From Gimesia fumaroli (GTDB lineage Bacteria; Planctomycetota; Planctomycetia; Planctomycetales; Planctomycetaceae), in NCBI RefSeq assembly GCF_007754425.1, contig NZ_CP037452.1:1872664-1936663 (forward strand): 64,000 nucleotides of DNA, read 5' to 3'. How positions within the stretch are numbered: the first letter of the stretch is position 1; each line of letters opens with the position of its first letter. Shown piece after piece: positions 53,658 to 63,113 of this stretch. The position numbers were made by a program, and so were the translations under genes. The notes beneath the pieces were generated by a model. It was given only the letters and a program-made list of their open reading frames with translations. It had not been told where the DNA came from and did not search any database.

Positions 53658-53732
53658 TGGCCGGTGCTGGATTTGAACCAGCGATCTCTTGATTATGAGT
53701 CAAGCGGGATGGCCGAACTTCCCTAACCGGCG
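53658..53732 (-). tRNA. Phage-encoded tRNA(CAU)
   Basis: A complete cloverleaf: acceptor CGCCGGT/ACCGGCC with an unpaired C1-C72, D arm GGGA/TCCC, anticodon stem CTTGA/TCAAG with loop CTCATAA, variable loop AGATC, T arm GCTGG TTCAAAT CCAGC, discriminator A. The anticodon CAU means Met, or Ile if the C is modified to lysidine. It lacks the three G-C pairs of initiator tRNA in the anticodon stem. No CCA is encoded. Confidence 0.9.
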
Positions 53733-53902
53733 TTATGTAACTTTGTGCGATTGCTTTATTGACGTGTCGAAGTGAACTATATTTCCATCTTTCACTTTGA
53801 ATTCCAGATTGGCAGAACAGAAAGGAATGTCTTCTGTTTTTTCAATGAGCACAGCAAGTGCCGTTATCAGCTGCTTGCGTCTCTCTGCTCGTTGATCACC
53901 GT

Positions 53903-55066
53903 TCAACCCACTTTACCCGTCATGTCTTTAAGTTGTTGCTGCAACTGCTGCTGACCTTTTTGAATCGGCTCCAACATCTCATTGACTGATTTCATAACCG
54001 ATTGTGTGAGGCTGTCTGCAACCTGTTGCTGCTGTTGCTTTGTCTGATTCAACTGTTGAACCACATGATTTCCTAAATATTCGACGGGAATCAACTGTGG
54101 TTCTTCAGTCTTCCCAGACTGTGTTTCTGCAGGTTTGATAACTTCTTCCCGATCCGAGTCAACACTTTCTTCAGGTTTTTGTCGCTGGCCCGAGAATTCT
54201 TTGCCAATATTTTGCAGGATCTCAGCCGAATCCGACTTGAGGAACTGGCTGATCTGTTCATGAGAACCTTTCATTTCAACCACGCCACCGATATTCAGCT
54301 GCATGAAATCCATGCCAGGAGACCAGACATCTCTTTCGTCACCGATCGCCTGCTTGAACGATTGCATCATGAACGGGGGCAGCTTGACATCGTGGACCTT
54401 ACCGCGTTCCAAAGCCTGCTTGAGTGCACCACGGTCTGCCCCAATCGGTGTGATCGACCACTCCAGCATCTCAGTTTCTACGAAGTCGTAACCGCGCCAG
54501 CCGTTCCAGAGTTCGACGCCTTCTGCCAACTGCTCTTTATTCGGCTGCTTGCCCAGCATGGCTTTCAGGACGTTGAAGCCGATGGAGGCCATCCGCAGCG
54601 TGCCTTCATCAACACAGGCAAAGATCGGTTCTGCATGAGGCAGCTTGGAGAAGTAGACTGTGGCAACGGCCTTGGTTTTCTGGATCTTGAGAGCCAGTTT
54701 CCCGTTGGGATTGCGACTCAACCCGACCGGGAGCGTGATGCCACTGAAGCCGTGATCGTAGAGCACGACGGGATTCTGCTCGTAGTAGTCAGTCACAATG
54801 CCGTTGCCGTACTTGTTTTTTGTCAGTTGCAACATATTGCCCTGACGGTTCTGCTCGTTGGGACGAGTGACAATAACAAAATCGGCGGTCATTGCCCCGC
54901 CATCAGATGCCTGGCAGACTGCTGCCTGGTCTCTCTGAAAATAGTGACCCGATGGAGACACCAGCTCTGGTGCATGAGACATCATGTCAGATTGGATCGA
55001 TTCGAGATCCGAAACGAATTCGGCTTCCTGATCCAAATCATCTTCAATAACAGTTGCAGCAGGCAT
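53903..55066 (-). CDS. HK97-family prohead protease
   Basis: 387 residues. The protease core at about 45-220 has the His in NPVVLYDHGFSGITLPVG and the Ser in GTLRMASIGFNVLKAM, with the later WSITPIGADRGALKQAL block, as in U35 peptidases. The C-terminal 120 residues are Gln-rich and helical (QQQQQVADSLTQSVMKSV), perhaps a scaffold part. It processes the capsid N-terminus. A GGAG eight bases before ATG supports the start. Confidence 0.88.
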   Translation of the reverse strand: MPAATVIEDDLDQEAEFVSDLESIQSDMMSHAPELVSPSGHYFQRDQAAVCQASDGGAMTADFVIVTRPNEQNRQGNMLQLTKNKYGNGIVTDYYEQNPVVLYDHGFSGITLPVGLSRNPNGKLALKIQKTKAVATVYFSKLPHAEPIFACVDEGTLRMASIGFNVLKAMLGKQPNKEQLAEGVELWNGWRGYDFVETEMLEWSITPIGADRGALKQALERGKVHDVKLPPFMMQSFKQAIGDERDVWSPGMDFMQLNIGGVVEMKGSHEQISQFLKSDSAEILQNIGKEFSGQRQKPEESVDSDREEVIKPAETQSGKTEEPQLIPVEYLGNHVVQQLNQTKQQQQQVADSLTQSVMKSVNEMLEPIQKGQQQLQQQLKDMTGKVG

Positions 55067-55122
55067 GATTTAACTCCATCGGGTGTTTCAGTGAACTATC
55101 TGGCAATTTCAGAAGATTCGGT

Positions 55123-55548
55123 TTACTTCTCGGCTTCAAGACCTTTCTGGCGATCTTCGAACATCATGGCGACGATATCACGCAAGTCTTCTTCAGAGAG
55201 CGTGGCAGGGTCTTCACCCAGGTCGAATTCGTTAACCGCAGCAAATTCGATCAGTTCCGGCCTTTTCAATGCACGGACTTTATCGACCGTCATTGGCCCC
55301 TTTTTGTTTTCGCCCTCGGCAGTGTCCGTCCCTTCGAATTCAATAGGCTTTGCGGGGGTAGGCTGTGGCAGGATCTTCACAGCTGGCACCGGTACTTTGT
55401 ACTCACCAGCCAACACTTTTTTAATCGCTTCATCCTGTTCGGCCTGATCCGATTTCGGTTCAGGAATGATGACGTTCCGGGTTTCAGGTTTTCGTCCGAG
55501 GATCTGGTATTTCACCTTGAACGGGCCTTTGGTTGACTTTTTAGCCAT
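55123..55548 (-). CDS. Phage head-region protein with SAP-like C-terminus
   Basis: 141 residues. The first half is Lys/Pro-rich; the second (KVRALKRPELIEFAAVNEFD) resembles a small SAP/HeH helical DNA-binding unit of the kind found in head-tail proteins. ATG at 55548 lies nine bases after GAGGA; another ATG is three codons earlier but touches the ribosome site. It lies between the protease and the minor head gene. The role is unknown. Confidence 0.65.
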   Translation of the reverse strand: MAKKSTKGPFKVKYQILGRKPETRNVIIPEPKSDQAEQDEAIKKVLAGEYKVPVPAVKILPQPTPAKPIEFEGTDTAEGENKKGPMTVDKVRALKRPELIEFAAVNEFDLGEDPATLSEEDLRDIVAMMFEDRQKGLEAEK

Positions 55549-55560
55549 TGATTTCATTCC

Positions 55561-56469
55561 TCAGTCAAAGTAGGCCACTGACGTGCAGCGGCAATGAATA
55601 ATGTTTCCTGCAGATGCTCCGAGTGAGCTGTCTCCCGGGTGAATCAGCTTCTCACCACTGACCGTGTAGGCTTCATTGTTCTTCACAATCTGGCCATCCG
55701 CTGCGATGTGGTTGAACCGATCACCGGGTTTGACTCCGCGTGTTAGCTGGTCGATAGTGCTAATCCACCATTTCTTGTCAATTCCAATTTCCGTGCGGGT
55801 GATCTGCTGACCATAATTCATGGACCCAGTGACTTCCGTGCGGGCAATACGGCGGGATGTGTACTTTGTCTGATTGTTTAAAACGCCTCGGATGCGCTTA
55901 GCCATTTCGTCAATGCTATCGCCCGCTTTGTTACCTTTCTCGATCGCTCGCCTGAGGCTCTTTTTCGAGGTCTCGCCAACGTTTGACCAGACGCCAACTT
56001 CCCGGTCCGTCAGAAACTTTTTGACCTTGCGCTGCAGCTCCGGAGACATGTCAACGCGAATCGATGGCGGGGGGGCAGCGTCTTCCAGAGAGACGTCTTG
56101 AACTATCTGAGCAAGAAAACGCTGGTCAATCTCCTGGGCATCAAACCACTGCTGTTCGAACTCAACGCCGCGGTAGATCATCCGATTCCACTCAGGGATC
56201 ATCAGGCGGTTGAATGGTGCTTTGTAGTCGGACGGTTTGAAGATGTCATCGACAGCAAAGCCCGTTTTGTCGATTTTCTTCACGCGCGCCATGACGCCTT
56301 TGGATACGCCGTTCCAAAACGATTTCTGTTTTTTCAGCACCCGGGATTCAGTCGGATCGTAGGTCCGTCGCCAGCTTTTGCCAATCCGACGCCGGCGTTT
56401 GTACGCTGCGTCTTTCTTCGACTTCTGAGCGAAGAATGGCTCAAGTCTATTCTTCGTCGCTGTCGTCAT
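55561..56469 (-). CDS. Minor head protein (Mu gpF / SPP1 gp7-like)
   Basis: 302 residues. The core at about 190-302 is the phage Mu F-like domain: SRRIARTEVTGSMNYGQQ, DRFNHIAADGQIVKNNEAY, LIHPGDSSLGASAGNIIHCR with the Cys-Arg-Cys end. It sits in the head near the portal and may assist DNA ejection. ATG at 56469 after GAGGAA is chosen; it overlaps the portal gene by 23 bases. Confidence 0.87.
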   Translation of the reverse strand: MTTATKNRLEPFFAQKSKKDAAYKRRRRIGKSWRRTYDPTESRVLKKQKSFWNGVSKGVMARVKKIDKTGFAVDDIFKPSDYKAPFNRLMIPEWNRMIYRGVEFEQQWFDAQEIDQRFLAQIVQDVSLEDAAPPPSIRVDMSPELQRKVKKFLTDREVGVWSNVGETSKKSLRRAIEKGNKAGDSIDEMAKRIRGVLNNQTKYTSRRIARTEVTGSMNYGQQITRTEIGIDKKWWISTIDQLTRGVKPGDRFNHIAADGQIVKNNEAYTVSGEKLIHPGDSSLGASAGNIIHCRCTSVAYFD

Positions 56470-57835
56470 CGTCCGGTTCCTCAGGCGGCTCTGGTGGATC
56501 GTCCTCGTCATCCAGGTCATCCATGGCCAGTGCGTCATCTAGCGGGGTGAAGCTGGACGCGATGTAGGTGGATTTCGATGCGGGGGTGTTGAGCGGTTGT
56601 CGATTGCGTTTTACCAACTGCATGTCGGGAGACAGGGCCCCGATCTTGAAGTCGAGTTCGTCCTCTTTGAGTTGTCGCTCCCAATCTTCTGGGGAACAGT
56701 CTTCAAAATAACAAACGATCCGAGGGTCGAACTTCACAGCGATGTTGTGCGTGATAAAACCGGCCAGCAATCGGTTCAGCGGATTGATGGTCGTTTCGTA
56801 AAAGATCAGATAAGCGGTCTCAACCACAGAGCGATTCACGTCTGTAGTGATCCCAGCCAGAGCCTTGGGAACCCCGCGTAGAGCAAAGACAGCATCACGC
56901 ACCGAGTCGGAAGAATTTGAAAAATCCAGCTCTTTGGGGGCATAGTGTAGTTTGTCCAGCTTCATATCAGGTGGGACAAGGAAGGGCTCTGATGTATTTT
57001 CCACGCCGGATATGCGGTACATCACACGCTCTTTGATGCGCCGGATCTCTTCTTTAGTGATCTGAGCGTTGTAGGTATCACCGAGATTGAGAACGACAGA
57101 CGGGTTGATTGAATTCTTGAACGAGTGCCAGCGACTTCTCTCAATCGACTTCGTGTTGTCAATCCAGATTGCTCCCGCTTCCGTAGGGGAGAAACCTTTA
57201 TACTTCGAATGAGGATTCTTGAATCCACAGATTTTGATTTCATCAGCAGGAATCCTGAACTGCCGCGCCTGACCTTCTGGTGTCACCAGCCAGTGATCAA
57301 GAAAACCGGCATGGTTAAACATCGGTTGCATCCAATCGTTGGGCATCACGATGATGGAAGCCGGCAAGCCAATTCCGTTGGGGATTACCCACCAGTAAAA
57401 GTACCCCGTCAGCTGCCAGAACATGTGCGTTTCGTAGGCCAGTGTTTCCCACCAGTCCATTTCATTGCAGGTCTCAAACAACTTGACCAACGGGTTTGTG
57501 TCTGGAATCGGCTTTAAATCATATGCTTCTGACTGCAGCACCCCACTATAATTCTGCCTGATATGCTTTTTCTGCCTCAGGTCCAGGTGCAGTTTCATGC
57601 CCGGTTCGGTCTTGACTGGTACGCCGAACATGGGGAACGACTTGGAAGTCGTTGTGGCAATGCGATTGATCGCGATGTAATTCCACAACTCGTATGAGGC
57701 AAGCTGCTCCTGTTCCTTTTGCATTGAACTGAAATTCGAACGCATCGACGGCATGGACATGATCGTCGGCAGATCGGGGCCTCCCGCATTCTGGCTGACC
57801 TGGGGACTGAATGAATCCAGAAATCTATTGCTCAT
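56447..57835 (-). CDS. Phage portal protein (HK97 type)
   Basis: 462 residues. LASYELWNYIAINRIATTTS and FWQLTGYFYWWVIPNGIG are in the clip and wing region, and the stem shows SPTEAGAIWIDNTKSIERSR with the later PKALAGITTDVNRSVVETAY. The end is a run of Asp/Glu. Twelve copies form the channel for DNA. The gene starts 11 bases into the end of the small coiled-coil gene. Confidence 0.92.
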   Translation of the reverse strand: MSNRFLDSFSPQVSQNAGGPDLPTIMSMPSMRSNFSSMQKEQEQLASYELWNYIAINRIATTTSKSFPMFGVPVKTEPGMKLHLDLRQKKHIRQNYSGVLQSEAYDLKPIPDTNPLVKLFETCNEMDWWETLAYETHMFWQLTGYFYWWVIPNGIGLPASIIVMPNDWMQPMFNHAGFLDHWLVTPEGQARQFRIPADEIKICGFKNPHSKYKGFSPTEAGAIWIDNTKSIERSRWHSFKNSINPSVVLNLGDTYNAQITKEEIRRIKERVMYRISGVENTSEPFLVPPDMKLDKLHYAPKELDFSNSSDSVRDAVFALRGVPKALAGITTDVNRSVVETAYLIFYETTINPLNRLLAGFITHNIAVKFDPRIVCYFEDCSPEDWERQLKEDELDFKIGALSPDMQLVKRNRQPLNTPASKSTYIASSFTPLDDALAMDDLDDEDDPPEPPEEPDDDDSDEE

Positions 57836-58070
57836 TAGTGACTGCCTTAATTAACGCCTGCAGTTCGGTTTTATGAATCGCCCCCTCCAGATTTGTCCTC
57901 GCCTGGAATGTCTGAATGACATCCCGCAGTGCTGCGATTGATTCATCCTGGTGCTGAACCCGCTGCCGCAGAAGTTCATTCTGCTCTTCCAGCCTCCTGA
58001 ACTTCCGCAGCACAGCACGTTCTACTTTGACCTCACGCTGTTTCCGTTTCTCCGTCATTCCATAGTCCAA
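57825..58070 (-). CDS. Small coiled-coil protein
   Basis: 81 residues. KVERAVLRKFRRLEEQNELL and QHQDESIAALRDVIQTFQAR form one long coiled coil. It overlaps both neighbours and is of a size seen for head scaffolding or terminase partners. A second ATG four codons in is possible. No family is recognised. Confidence 0.65.
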   Translation of the reverse strand: MDYGMTEKRKQREVKVERAVLRKFRRLEEQNELLRQRVQHQDESIAALRDVIQTFQARTNLEGAIHKTELQALIKAVTNEQ

Positions 58071-58657
58071 TGATTCATGTCACAAATAGTCCCTGCTGCG
58101 CGGTACACACCGGCTAAAACGGAATCAGGGTAGCGACGGTCCAATTGAAGTAAACACTGATTAACGAATTCGACCTTGTTCTCGACCTGGTAGGTGGGGA
58201 GTTGAGAGAACTGTTGCAGCGTCATTTTTCCCCTGAGGACGTCAAACGGATTGCCGTTCACCAGTGTTTCGGTCTCACTGGCCACATCACAGACGAAGTC
58301 AGGGAAGATCAGCACACCAATCACCCCGCGCGGCTTTCCGGTATAAACCCGCTTTCCGGCATTCTTGCAGCGATCATTGCGACAGATACACCATGCCTCT
58401 GCGGGTCGGTCCATCTGCTGGCCGCAGTTCTTGCAGAGGCCACCTTTCTGCGATCGAGAACCCTGAAGGATCTCGGTTTGGAAACCCTCTTCACCCTTGG
58501 TGTGCATCTCAGGGGTCAGGTGGATCCGGAAGAACTCTTTCGTTTGCGATGACCGGATTGGCTTCGCGAATTTCAGCAGAACGTGCGAACTCCGCTTGTC
58601 TTCAGGCAGCTCCTTGTTGTGTTTGACCAGCTGGCTGTTTGATGATGTAACTTCCAT
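58055..58657 (-). CDS. Zinc-ribbon phage protein of unknown function
   Basis: 200 residues. LCKNCGQQMDRPAEAWCICR and NDRCKNAG give a four-Cys zinc site at about 92-118. The rest has beta and helical parts without known motifs. It lies between terminase and portal genes, 12 bases after the terminase gene, where packaging accessories are common. Confidence 0.65.
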   Translation of the reverse strand: MEVTSSNSQLVKHNKELPEDKRSSHVLLKFAKPIRSSQTKEFFRIHLTPEMHTKGEEGFQTEILQGSRSQKGGLCKNCGQQMDRPAEAWCICRNDRCKNAGKRVYTGKPRGVIGVLIFPDFVCDVASETETLVNGNPFDVLRGKMTLQQFSQLPTYQVENKVEFVNQCLLQLDRRYPDSVLAGVYRAAGTICDMNHWTME

Positions 58658-58669
58658 AACTCATAGTCC

Positions 58670-60472
58670 TTAAAAGAATTCTTCGTTTTCGAGAATCGAA
58701 TCGAGGGACACACCCACGAATCGCAATGCTCGGTAAAAGTAAACTGCTGAGTCAGCTCGGTCTGGTGATCTGCCGATCTTTTCATGAACTGACTCTGGTT
58801 GATTTTCCTTGTTAGTAACCTTTCGTTTTGGGCTAATAGCAAATTTGAAACCGTCTGAGCTCATAATCTTCTCCGGTGCTGTCAGCTCTAATTCCAGGGC
58901 ATCACTGGGCGGCATGAGAAACGGCAATCCTTTCCATTGTCCCTTTTCATTCAATCGCTTTGCCAACTCGCCATAGTTCTCCGCTCGCAGATTGGCATAC
59001 CGTTTAGGATCAACCTCAGGAGTGGCATTGCCTCGCACCTCAACAACTTTCACGCCCCGCTTCTTGAGGATAGAGACAACTCCCCAGCCGATGCCGTCCA
59101 TGTCGACGCCAACAGGATGGCTACCCTTCTTGAGGTCGATCCTGTAGTGTTTCCGTGCTGAATCAACAACCCAATCAGCCAGGCCCTCTGCATCATCAAT
59201 ATGATCTTCCAGTTGCTCCCTGATGCCGTTTTTACCACCTGCAGTAAGCACAGAGGCATCACCATTGGTTGAAGCTCCCACATCGAGACCGAACGCTTCT
59301 ACGGGCAGCATAGAATTCAGTACCTTAGGCACATGGCTGGAGAGCAGTCTGCCTTGAATGGCTTTCTCTTTGAATTTTCTGTGAACTTTATGCCACTTCT
59401 TCCAGAGTCGATTAGGCTCCTTGAGCCAGCGTCGGAAGATGAGCTGCTTGTCAGGATCTTCGTCTGGAAATTTACCATGGGCAAAAGTACGTACAAAGAA
59501 CGGATCAGGATTTTCAAGGTGCCCCAAGAATGTGTCGTATGTAGTTTGCCCGGGGATGATTGGCTCTACCTTCACCATGTCCGCATTATCTATCAGCTGG
59601 CCAGGTTCGTATCGACGACCACCAATTTCGATGCCACCTTTGGGAGAAACCGAGTCCTGCAGACATTTCATTTTAACATTCAAGCAGTCATTACCGCCGA
59701 TCGTAATCAGTCGTCGCCTGCCATATGGCCCAATTAGTGTTTGTGACTTATCCTTTTCGTCTTCATCTGCCAAGTCAAAACCTGCGCGGAACTTGCCTGA
59801 TGTGGTGCGAGGATTCGCCATTGCCAGGAACTTTTTAGATTGTGTGTTTGCCAGAGAGTAACGCCCATTTAGAACCGGGGCAGTAGCCTCATCAAACACA
59901 TAAAGCACATGCGGAGAGTGTGATCCAGAAAATCCTTCTCCGGTCTTAGGAGAACTGATAACAACTTCGTGCTTTTTACTATTCTTATCTGTGACTCCAG
60001 TAGCCTGTAGTTCATAGAAGGGTGGCGTATAGCGCATTTTACGCCACCATGAATCGACCTCGGCAAACATGACGTTCACGGCCTTCTTGTACGAATCACG
60101 GGTAATCACGATCCGAGCATCGGGATAAATGCAGTAGTAGGTGCAGATGATGATGCCGGCAGCCCCACCTTTACCACATCCGGTATTTCCTTTGACGTAA
60201 ACCTCACGGATGGATGGATCGAAGATGGAGCGAATCATGTCCACTTGGAAGTCATCCAGAATCAGGTACCGCTGCTTCCGCTCCCGCATCTGGTAGATTT
60301 CAGAGAGCAGGGACGGATTGGCAACGATGTCCTTGGCATAGAAGATCCGGCCCCACTGATACTCAATCCAATCGAACGGATCACCAGCGCGGGCCTTACG
60401 CGTCGCCAGCAGGATGCGGGCCGCGTCTGCTGCCTGATAATCGGCTTCGGAATAAACAACATCGGTGACCAT
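58670..60472 (-). CDS. Terminase large subunit
   Basis: 600 residues. The ATPase has Walker A KGNTGCGKGG (Lys101), Walker B VLYVFDEA (Asp194, Glu195) and a coupling motif near LAMANPRTTSGK. The nuclease domain from about 385 shows FGLDVGASTNGDASVL and VGVDMDGIGWGVVSIL with the acidic residues for metal. It drives DNA packaging into the prohead. Its start overlaps the small subunit stop (TGATG), so the two are coupled. Confidence 0.92.
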   Translation of the reverse strand: MVTDVVYSEADYQAADAARILLATRKARAGDPFDWIEYQWGRIFYAKDIVANPSLLSEIYQMRERKQRYLILDDFQVDMIRSIFDPSIREVYVKGNTGCGKGGAAGIIICTYYCIYPDARIVITRDSYKKAVNVMFAEVDSWWRKMRYTPPFYELQATGVTDKNSKKHEVVISSPKTGEGFSGSHSPHVLYVFDEATAPVLNGRYSLANTQSKKFLAMANPRTTSGKFRAGFDLADEDEKDKSQTLIGPYGRRRLITIGGNDCLNVKMKCLQDSVSPKGGIEIGGRRYEPGQLIDNADMVKVEPIIPGQTTYDTFLGHLENPDPFFVRTFAHGKFPDEDPDKQLIFRRWLKEPNRLWKKWHKVHRKFKEKAIQGRLLSSHVPKVLNSMLPVEAFGLDVGASTNGDASVLTAGGKNGIREQLEDHIDDAEGLADWVVDSARKHYRIDLKKGSHPVGVDMDGIGWGVVSILKKRGVKVVEVRGNATPEVDPKRYANLRAENYGELAKRLNEKGQWKGLPFLMPPSDALELELTAPEKIMSSDGFKFAISPKRKVTNKENQPESVHEKIGRSPDRADSAVYFYRALRFVGVSLDSILENEEFF

Positions 60473-60873
60473 CAGTTATCATCGTTCGACTGCATTGCTT
60501 TAAGGCGATCGAGAACCGGGGCAGCGGCTGCCAGCTTCTCTAATTGTTCATCAGACAGATTGGCTTGATCCATCTGCTCCAACGTGGTGTGCAGATCGCC
60601 GGATACGTGGACGTCATGCTCCTGAACGGGAGGGGCCGCATTGATGTTCTGCTGGTGCATGTGGGTGAGGATTCGGGCTGCAATAGAACGCTTGCGAGCA
60701 CTGTAGGCGTAGACCTTCTTGCCCGGGGTCTTAGGATCTTCTACCTGCTTAAATACGATCTCAGCCATTGAAGCGGGCAGGCCCTTATACAGCCCGGCTG
60801 GCATTTCCCACTGTGGATGCGTAATCACCTGCTCAATCATTCGCAAATCCCTTGTGCCTGTTGTTAAGCTCAT
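60472..60873 (-). CDS. Putative terminase small subunit
   Basis: 133 residues. The first half has MIEQVITHPQWEMPAGLYKG and RKRSIAARILTHMHQQNINA helices of the helix-turn-helix kind, and the second half is an acidic helical oligomerisation region. It directly precedes and overlaps the large subunit gene, the usual place. ATG at 60873 has GGAGG six bases upstream; an earlier in-frame ATG lacks one. The assignment is by position. Confidence 0.65.
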   Translation of the reverse strand: MSLTTGTRDLRMIEQVITHPQWEMPAGLYKGLPASMAEIVFKQVEDPKTPGKKVYAYSARKRSIAARILTHMHQQNINAAPPVQEHDVHVSGDLHTTLEQMDQANLSDEQLEKLAAAAPVLDRLKAMQSNDDN

Positions 60874-61013
60874 TTTCCACCTCCGGGGAGATGAAAGCAG
60901 GCGACCGAATGATGTCAAGGTTATGTTGATTGATATGCATTGTACAGGTGTGTATGCTGTGTGCAGTTGGATGTGTACGCCGTGGCTCCATTATTCATTG
61001 AGGACACTTAGTT

Positions 61014-62066
61014 ATGAATGAGACTCTTCAAGCTTGCAGTAATTTCTTTGCTAAAAAATGGGATAAAATCATACCGATTGTACTTACTATAATTGTGATG
61101 GCCGCTGGGTTTTCGACATACGTGTTGGATACTTTTACATCGATGCAAAAAGAAATCAGAAAATTGAATGATCTAGCCACAACTAACAAAAACAACTTGA
61201 TCATAACTGAAGGCAAACTCAACCAAGCAATCACAGATGCGCAAAAAAATGCAGATTTAGAAAATAAAGAACAAGATAAAGCTCTTATGAAACAAATGAA
61301 AATCACCTCAAAACTTGAAGGTAAAGATGAAGCTACAAAGGAGATGAGACAAAGAGTAGACCAAAACCTAGCTGACACATTAGAGAAAAACGCACTGAAT
61401 TCAAAAGCGGTGAATGATCTTAGAATGAAGATCGCAGAACTCAGAGTCATTTACGAGAAAAATAAAGGAATCAATAATGTAGATTCTGATCTCCTCGGAC
61501 AATTTCTAGCTCTTCAAGAAAGTGGCTTAAAAGACCTTCCTTCAAATCTATTAAAAAATGATCAGGCTATTACAGAATTAAAATATTTTAGCAAAATTTT
61601 GGGAAAGCAATTAAACGGAAAGCTCGTTCTAAGCACAGCTGAAGAAATACCTGGTAGTTATCCTCAATTGCAGAAATGGAGAACTGCGGAGACTGAGGGG
61701 ATAGTGCTTGTGTATTTTACCTTGAGTAAAAAAGTAGATGGTATGACATTCCACGATGGACAGTTTCAGTTAATAGGCTCTACTCGTAATTCCATTGAGG
61801 ATAAGAATCCATCCAAAAATACCAGCGCTTACATTAGTGGTGTTTCAAATCAACCAAAGCAAGCTACTCTGGTCATGCACGTACCTGCAGGAAAGCAATG
61901 GAGAATTACTGGAGGAGCGAACGGAGAAACTATTGAAATTGAAGATAAAAAAGCAATTGAAGCATTTAGCCTGCTTAAACATCGTATAAGTGTGAAATGG
62001 ATTAGAATTTCTAAAATTGAAATACCAAAACTTGATTCCCCAATAATATCTAATGAATCTAATTAG
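61014..62066 (+). CDS. AT-rich moron: membrane-anchored coiled-coil protein
   Basis: 350 residues, on the plus strand between leftward late genes. One membrane span at about 18-40 (IIPIVLTIIVMAAGFSTYVL) is followed by a long coiled coil to about 165 and a beta-rich C-terminal domain (FHDGQFQLIGSTRN, ATLVMHVPAGKQW). Base composition is clearly more AT-rich than its neighbours, with many AAA and ATT codons. This is the profile of a moron: a gene gained recently and expressed in the lysogen. Superinfection exclusion or defence is possible; no domain proves it. Confidence 0.7.
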   Translation: MNETLQACSNFFAKKWDKIIPIVLTIIVMAAGFSTYVLDTFTSMQKEIRKLNDLATTNKNNLIITEGKLNQAITDAQKNADLENKEQDKALMKQMKITSKLEGKDEATKEMRQRVDQNLADTLEKNALNSKAVNDLRMKIAELRVIYEKNKGINNVDSDLLGQFLALQESGLKDLPSNLLKNDQAITELKYFSKILGKQLNGKLVLSTAEEIPGSYPQLQKWRTAETEGIVLVYFTLSKKVDGMTFHDGQFQLIGSTRNSIEDKNPSKNTSAYISGVSNQPKQATLVMHVPAGKQWRITGGANGETIEIEDKKAIEAFSLLKHRISVKWIRISKIEIPKLDSPIISNESN

Positions 62067-62113
62067 GCAAACGTGAGTAATGCATGACGGCATCCTAGCT
62101 ATGTCGTCGTGTA

Positions 62114-62146
62114 GGGGCGGCTCGGGTTTAGCGGCGCGAGCTGCCC
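62114..62146. other. GC-rich inverted repeat after the moron gene
   Basis: GGGGCGGCTCG and CGAGCTGCCCC pair over 11 bases with one mismatch around an 11-base loop. No T run follows, but the place between convergent genes at 62066 and 62186 fits a transcription stop or pause. Confidence 0.5.
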
Positions 62147-62185
62147 CGCTCGTTGCGTGGTATCAGAGTGAACTGCCGAACGCTG

Positions 62186-63106
62186 TCAATACTGTTGTTG
62201 CGTTTCGTCTGAGATCCAGCGACCGCTATCTACGTCCCTCTTGGGGAGATTGAAACAATCTGCTGGTGGGATGCTAACGACTTTACGGGGCTTACCTGCA
62301 AGCTTTTCCATTGCACGTTTCATCGCATCGGCTGCTTTGCTTGGGTTCACCAGCTGGTTCTCGCAATCCTGCCTCACATCGACTGCAAGCAGCTGGTACC
62401 GAAGCGCTTCCAGCTCTTCATCCGTGATGCCAAGGTCTTTTGCAAGATCTTTGACTTCGTCGGGCCATTGAGGACCTGCATCAACAGCGGCCCTGAAGTC
62501 GCCAGGCTTCGGCCAGGGGCAGCCCGGCATCTGCAGGAACCTCTTTCCCTGCATCTCAGTCACTTCTTTCATAGCATTCTTTAATATCCGCCCAGCTGCT
62601 GCTCCGCGCCTTCCTGCCTCATTGAATTTCTCAACGATCTCATCAGGAACTGGAATGCCGCCATGGTCAAGTGCGTGCTTCTCACTCAACATGACAATGG
62701 CATTACGATCCGCAGGCGAATGCTGAAACGGTCGCACCTCTGGATTGGCATACCTGCAGTTGCATCTGTGTTTCAGTAGGGTGATGCATTTGCTGCTCTC
62801 TGTGTTCGCCAGGAAGCAATAGCAGGTGGCTGGTTCTTCAAGCCCGATAGTCTCCTCGTACTGAGACTGCTGGGCCAGGGAATCGAACATGTGATTTGAG
62901 GATAATTCGCTCCACCAATCACATGCTTCCTGAATCCAGTCGATGTCATTGTCGTCAGCCGAACCACCATCGTCTTTCGTGGTGTAGTGGCCTTTTCCAT
63001 GGCAGAGAACGCACCGACTGCGTGACGGCTTCCAGATCTCCCACCAGCTGCGCCAATGGTTCTTGACGTGCCCCTCACCTTCGCACAGCTCGCATTGTCG
63101 TTTCAT
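62186..63106 (-). CDS. Phage protein with two DnaJ-type zinc motifs
   Basis: 306 residues. The start holds CELCEGEGHV and CVLCHGKGHY, two CxxCxGxG repeats like the DnaJ zinc finger, which may fold together around one zinc. Further Cys-rich pieces (CYCFLANTESSKC, HRCNCRY) follow at about 93-119. A Lys/Ala-rich helical region and a final Trp-containing end follow. It starts an upstream set of small leftward genes. No function is recognised. Confidence 0.65.
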   Translation of the reverse strand: MKRQCELCEGEGHVKNHWRSWWEIWKPSRSRCVLCHGKGHYTTKDDGGSADDNDIDWIQEACDWWSELSSNHMFDSLAQQSQYEETIGLEEPATCYCFLANTESSKCITLLKHRCNCRYANPEVRPFQHSPADRNAIVMLSEKHALDHGGIPVPDEIVEKFNEAGRRGAAAGRILKNAMKEVTEMQGKRFLQMPGCPWPKPGDFRAAVDAGPQWPDEVKDLAKDLGITDEELEALRYQLLAVDVRQDCENQLVNPSKAADAMKRAMEKLAGKPRKVVSIPPADCFNLPKRDVDSGRWISDETQQQY

Positions 63107-63113
63107 AATTCAC

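Noticed and set aside
54179-55447. 422-codon plus-strand frame
   Set aside because: It lies opposite the prohead protease gene and the next gene, both well supported by motifs and starts. Its composition is that of an antisense shadow.
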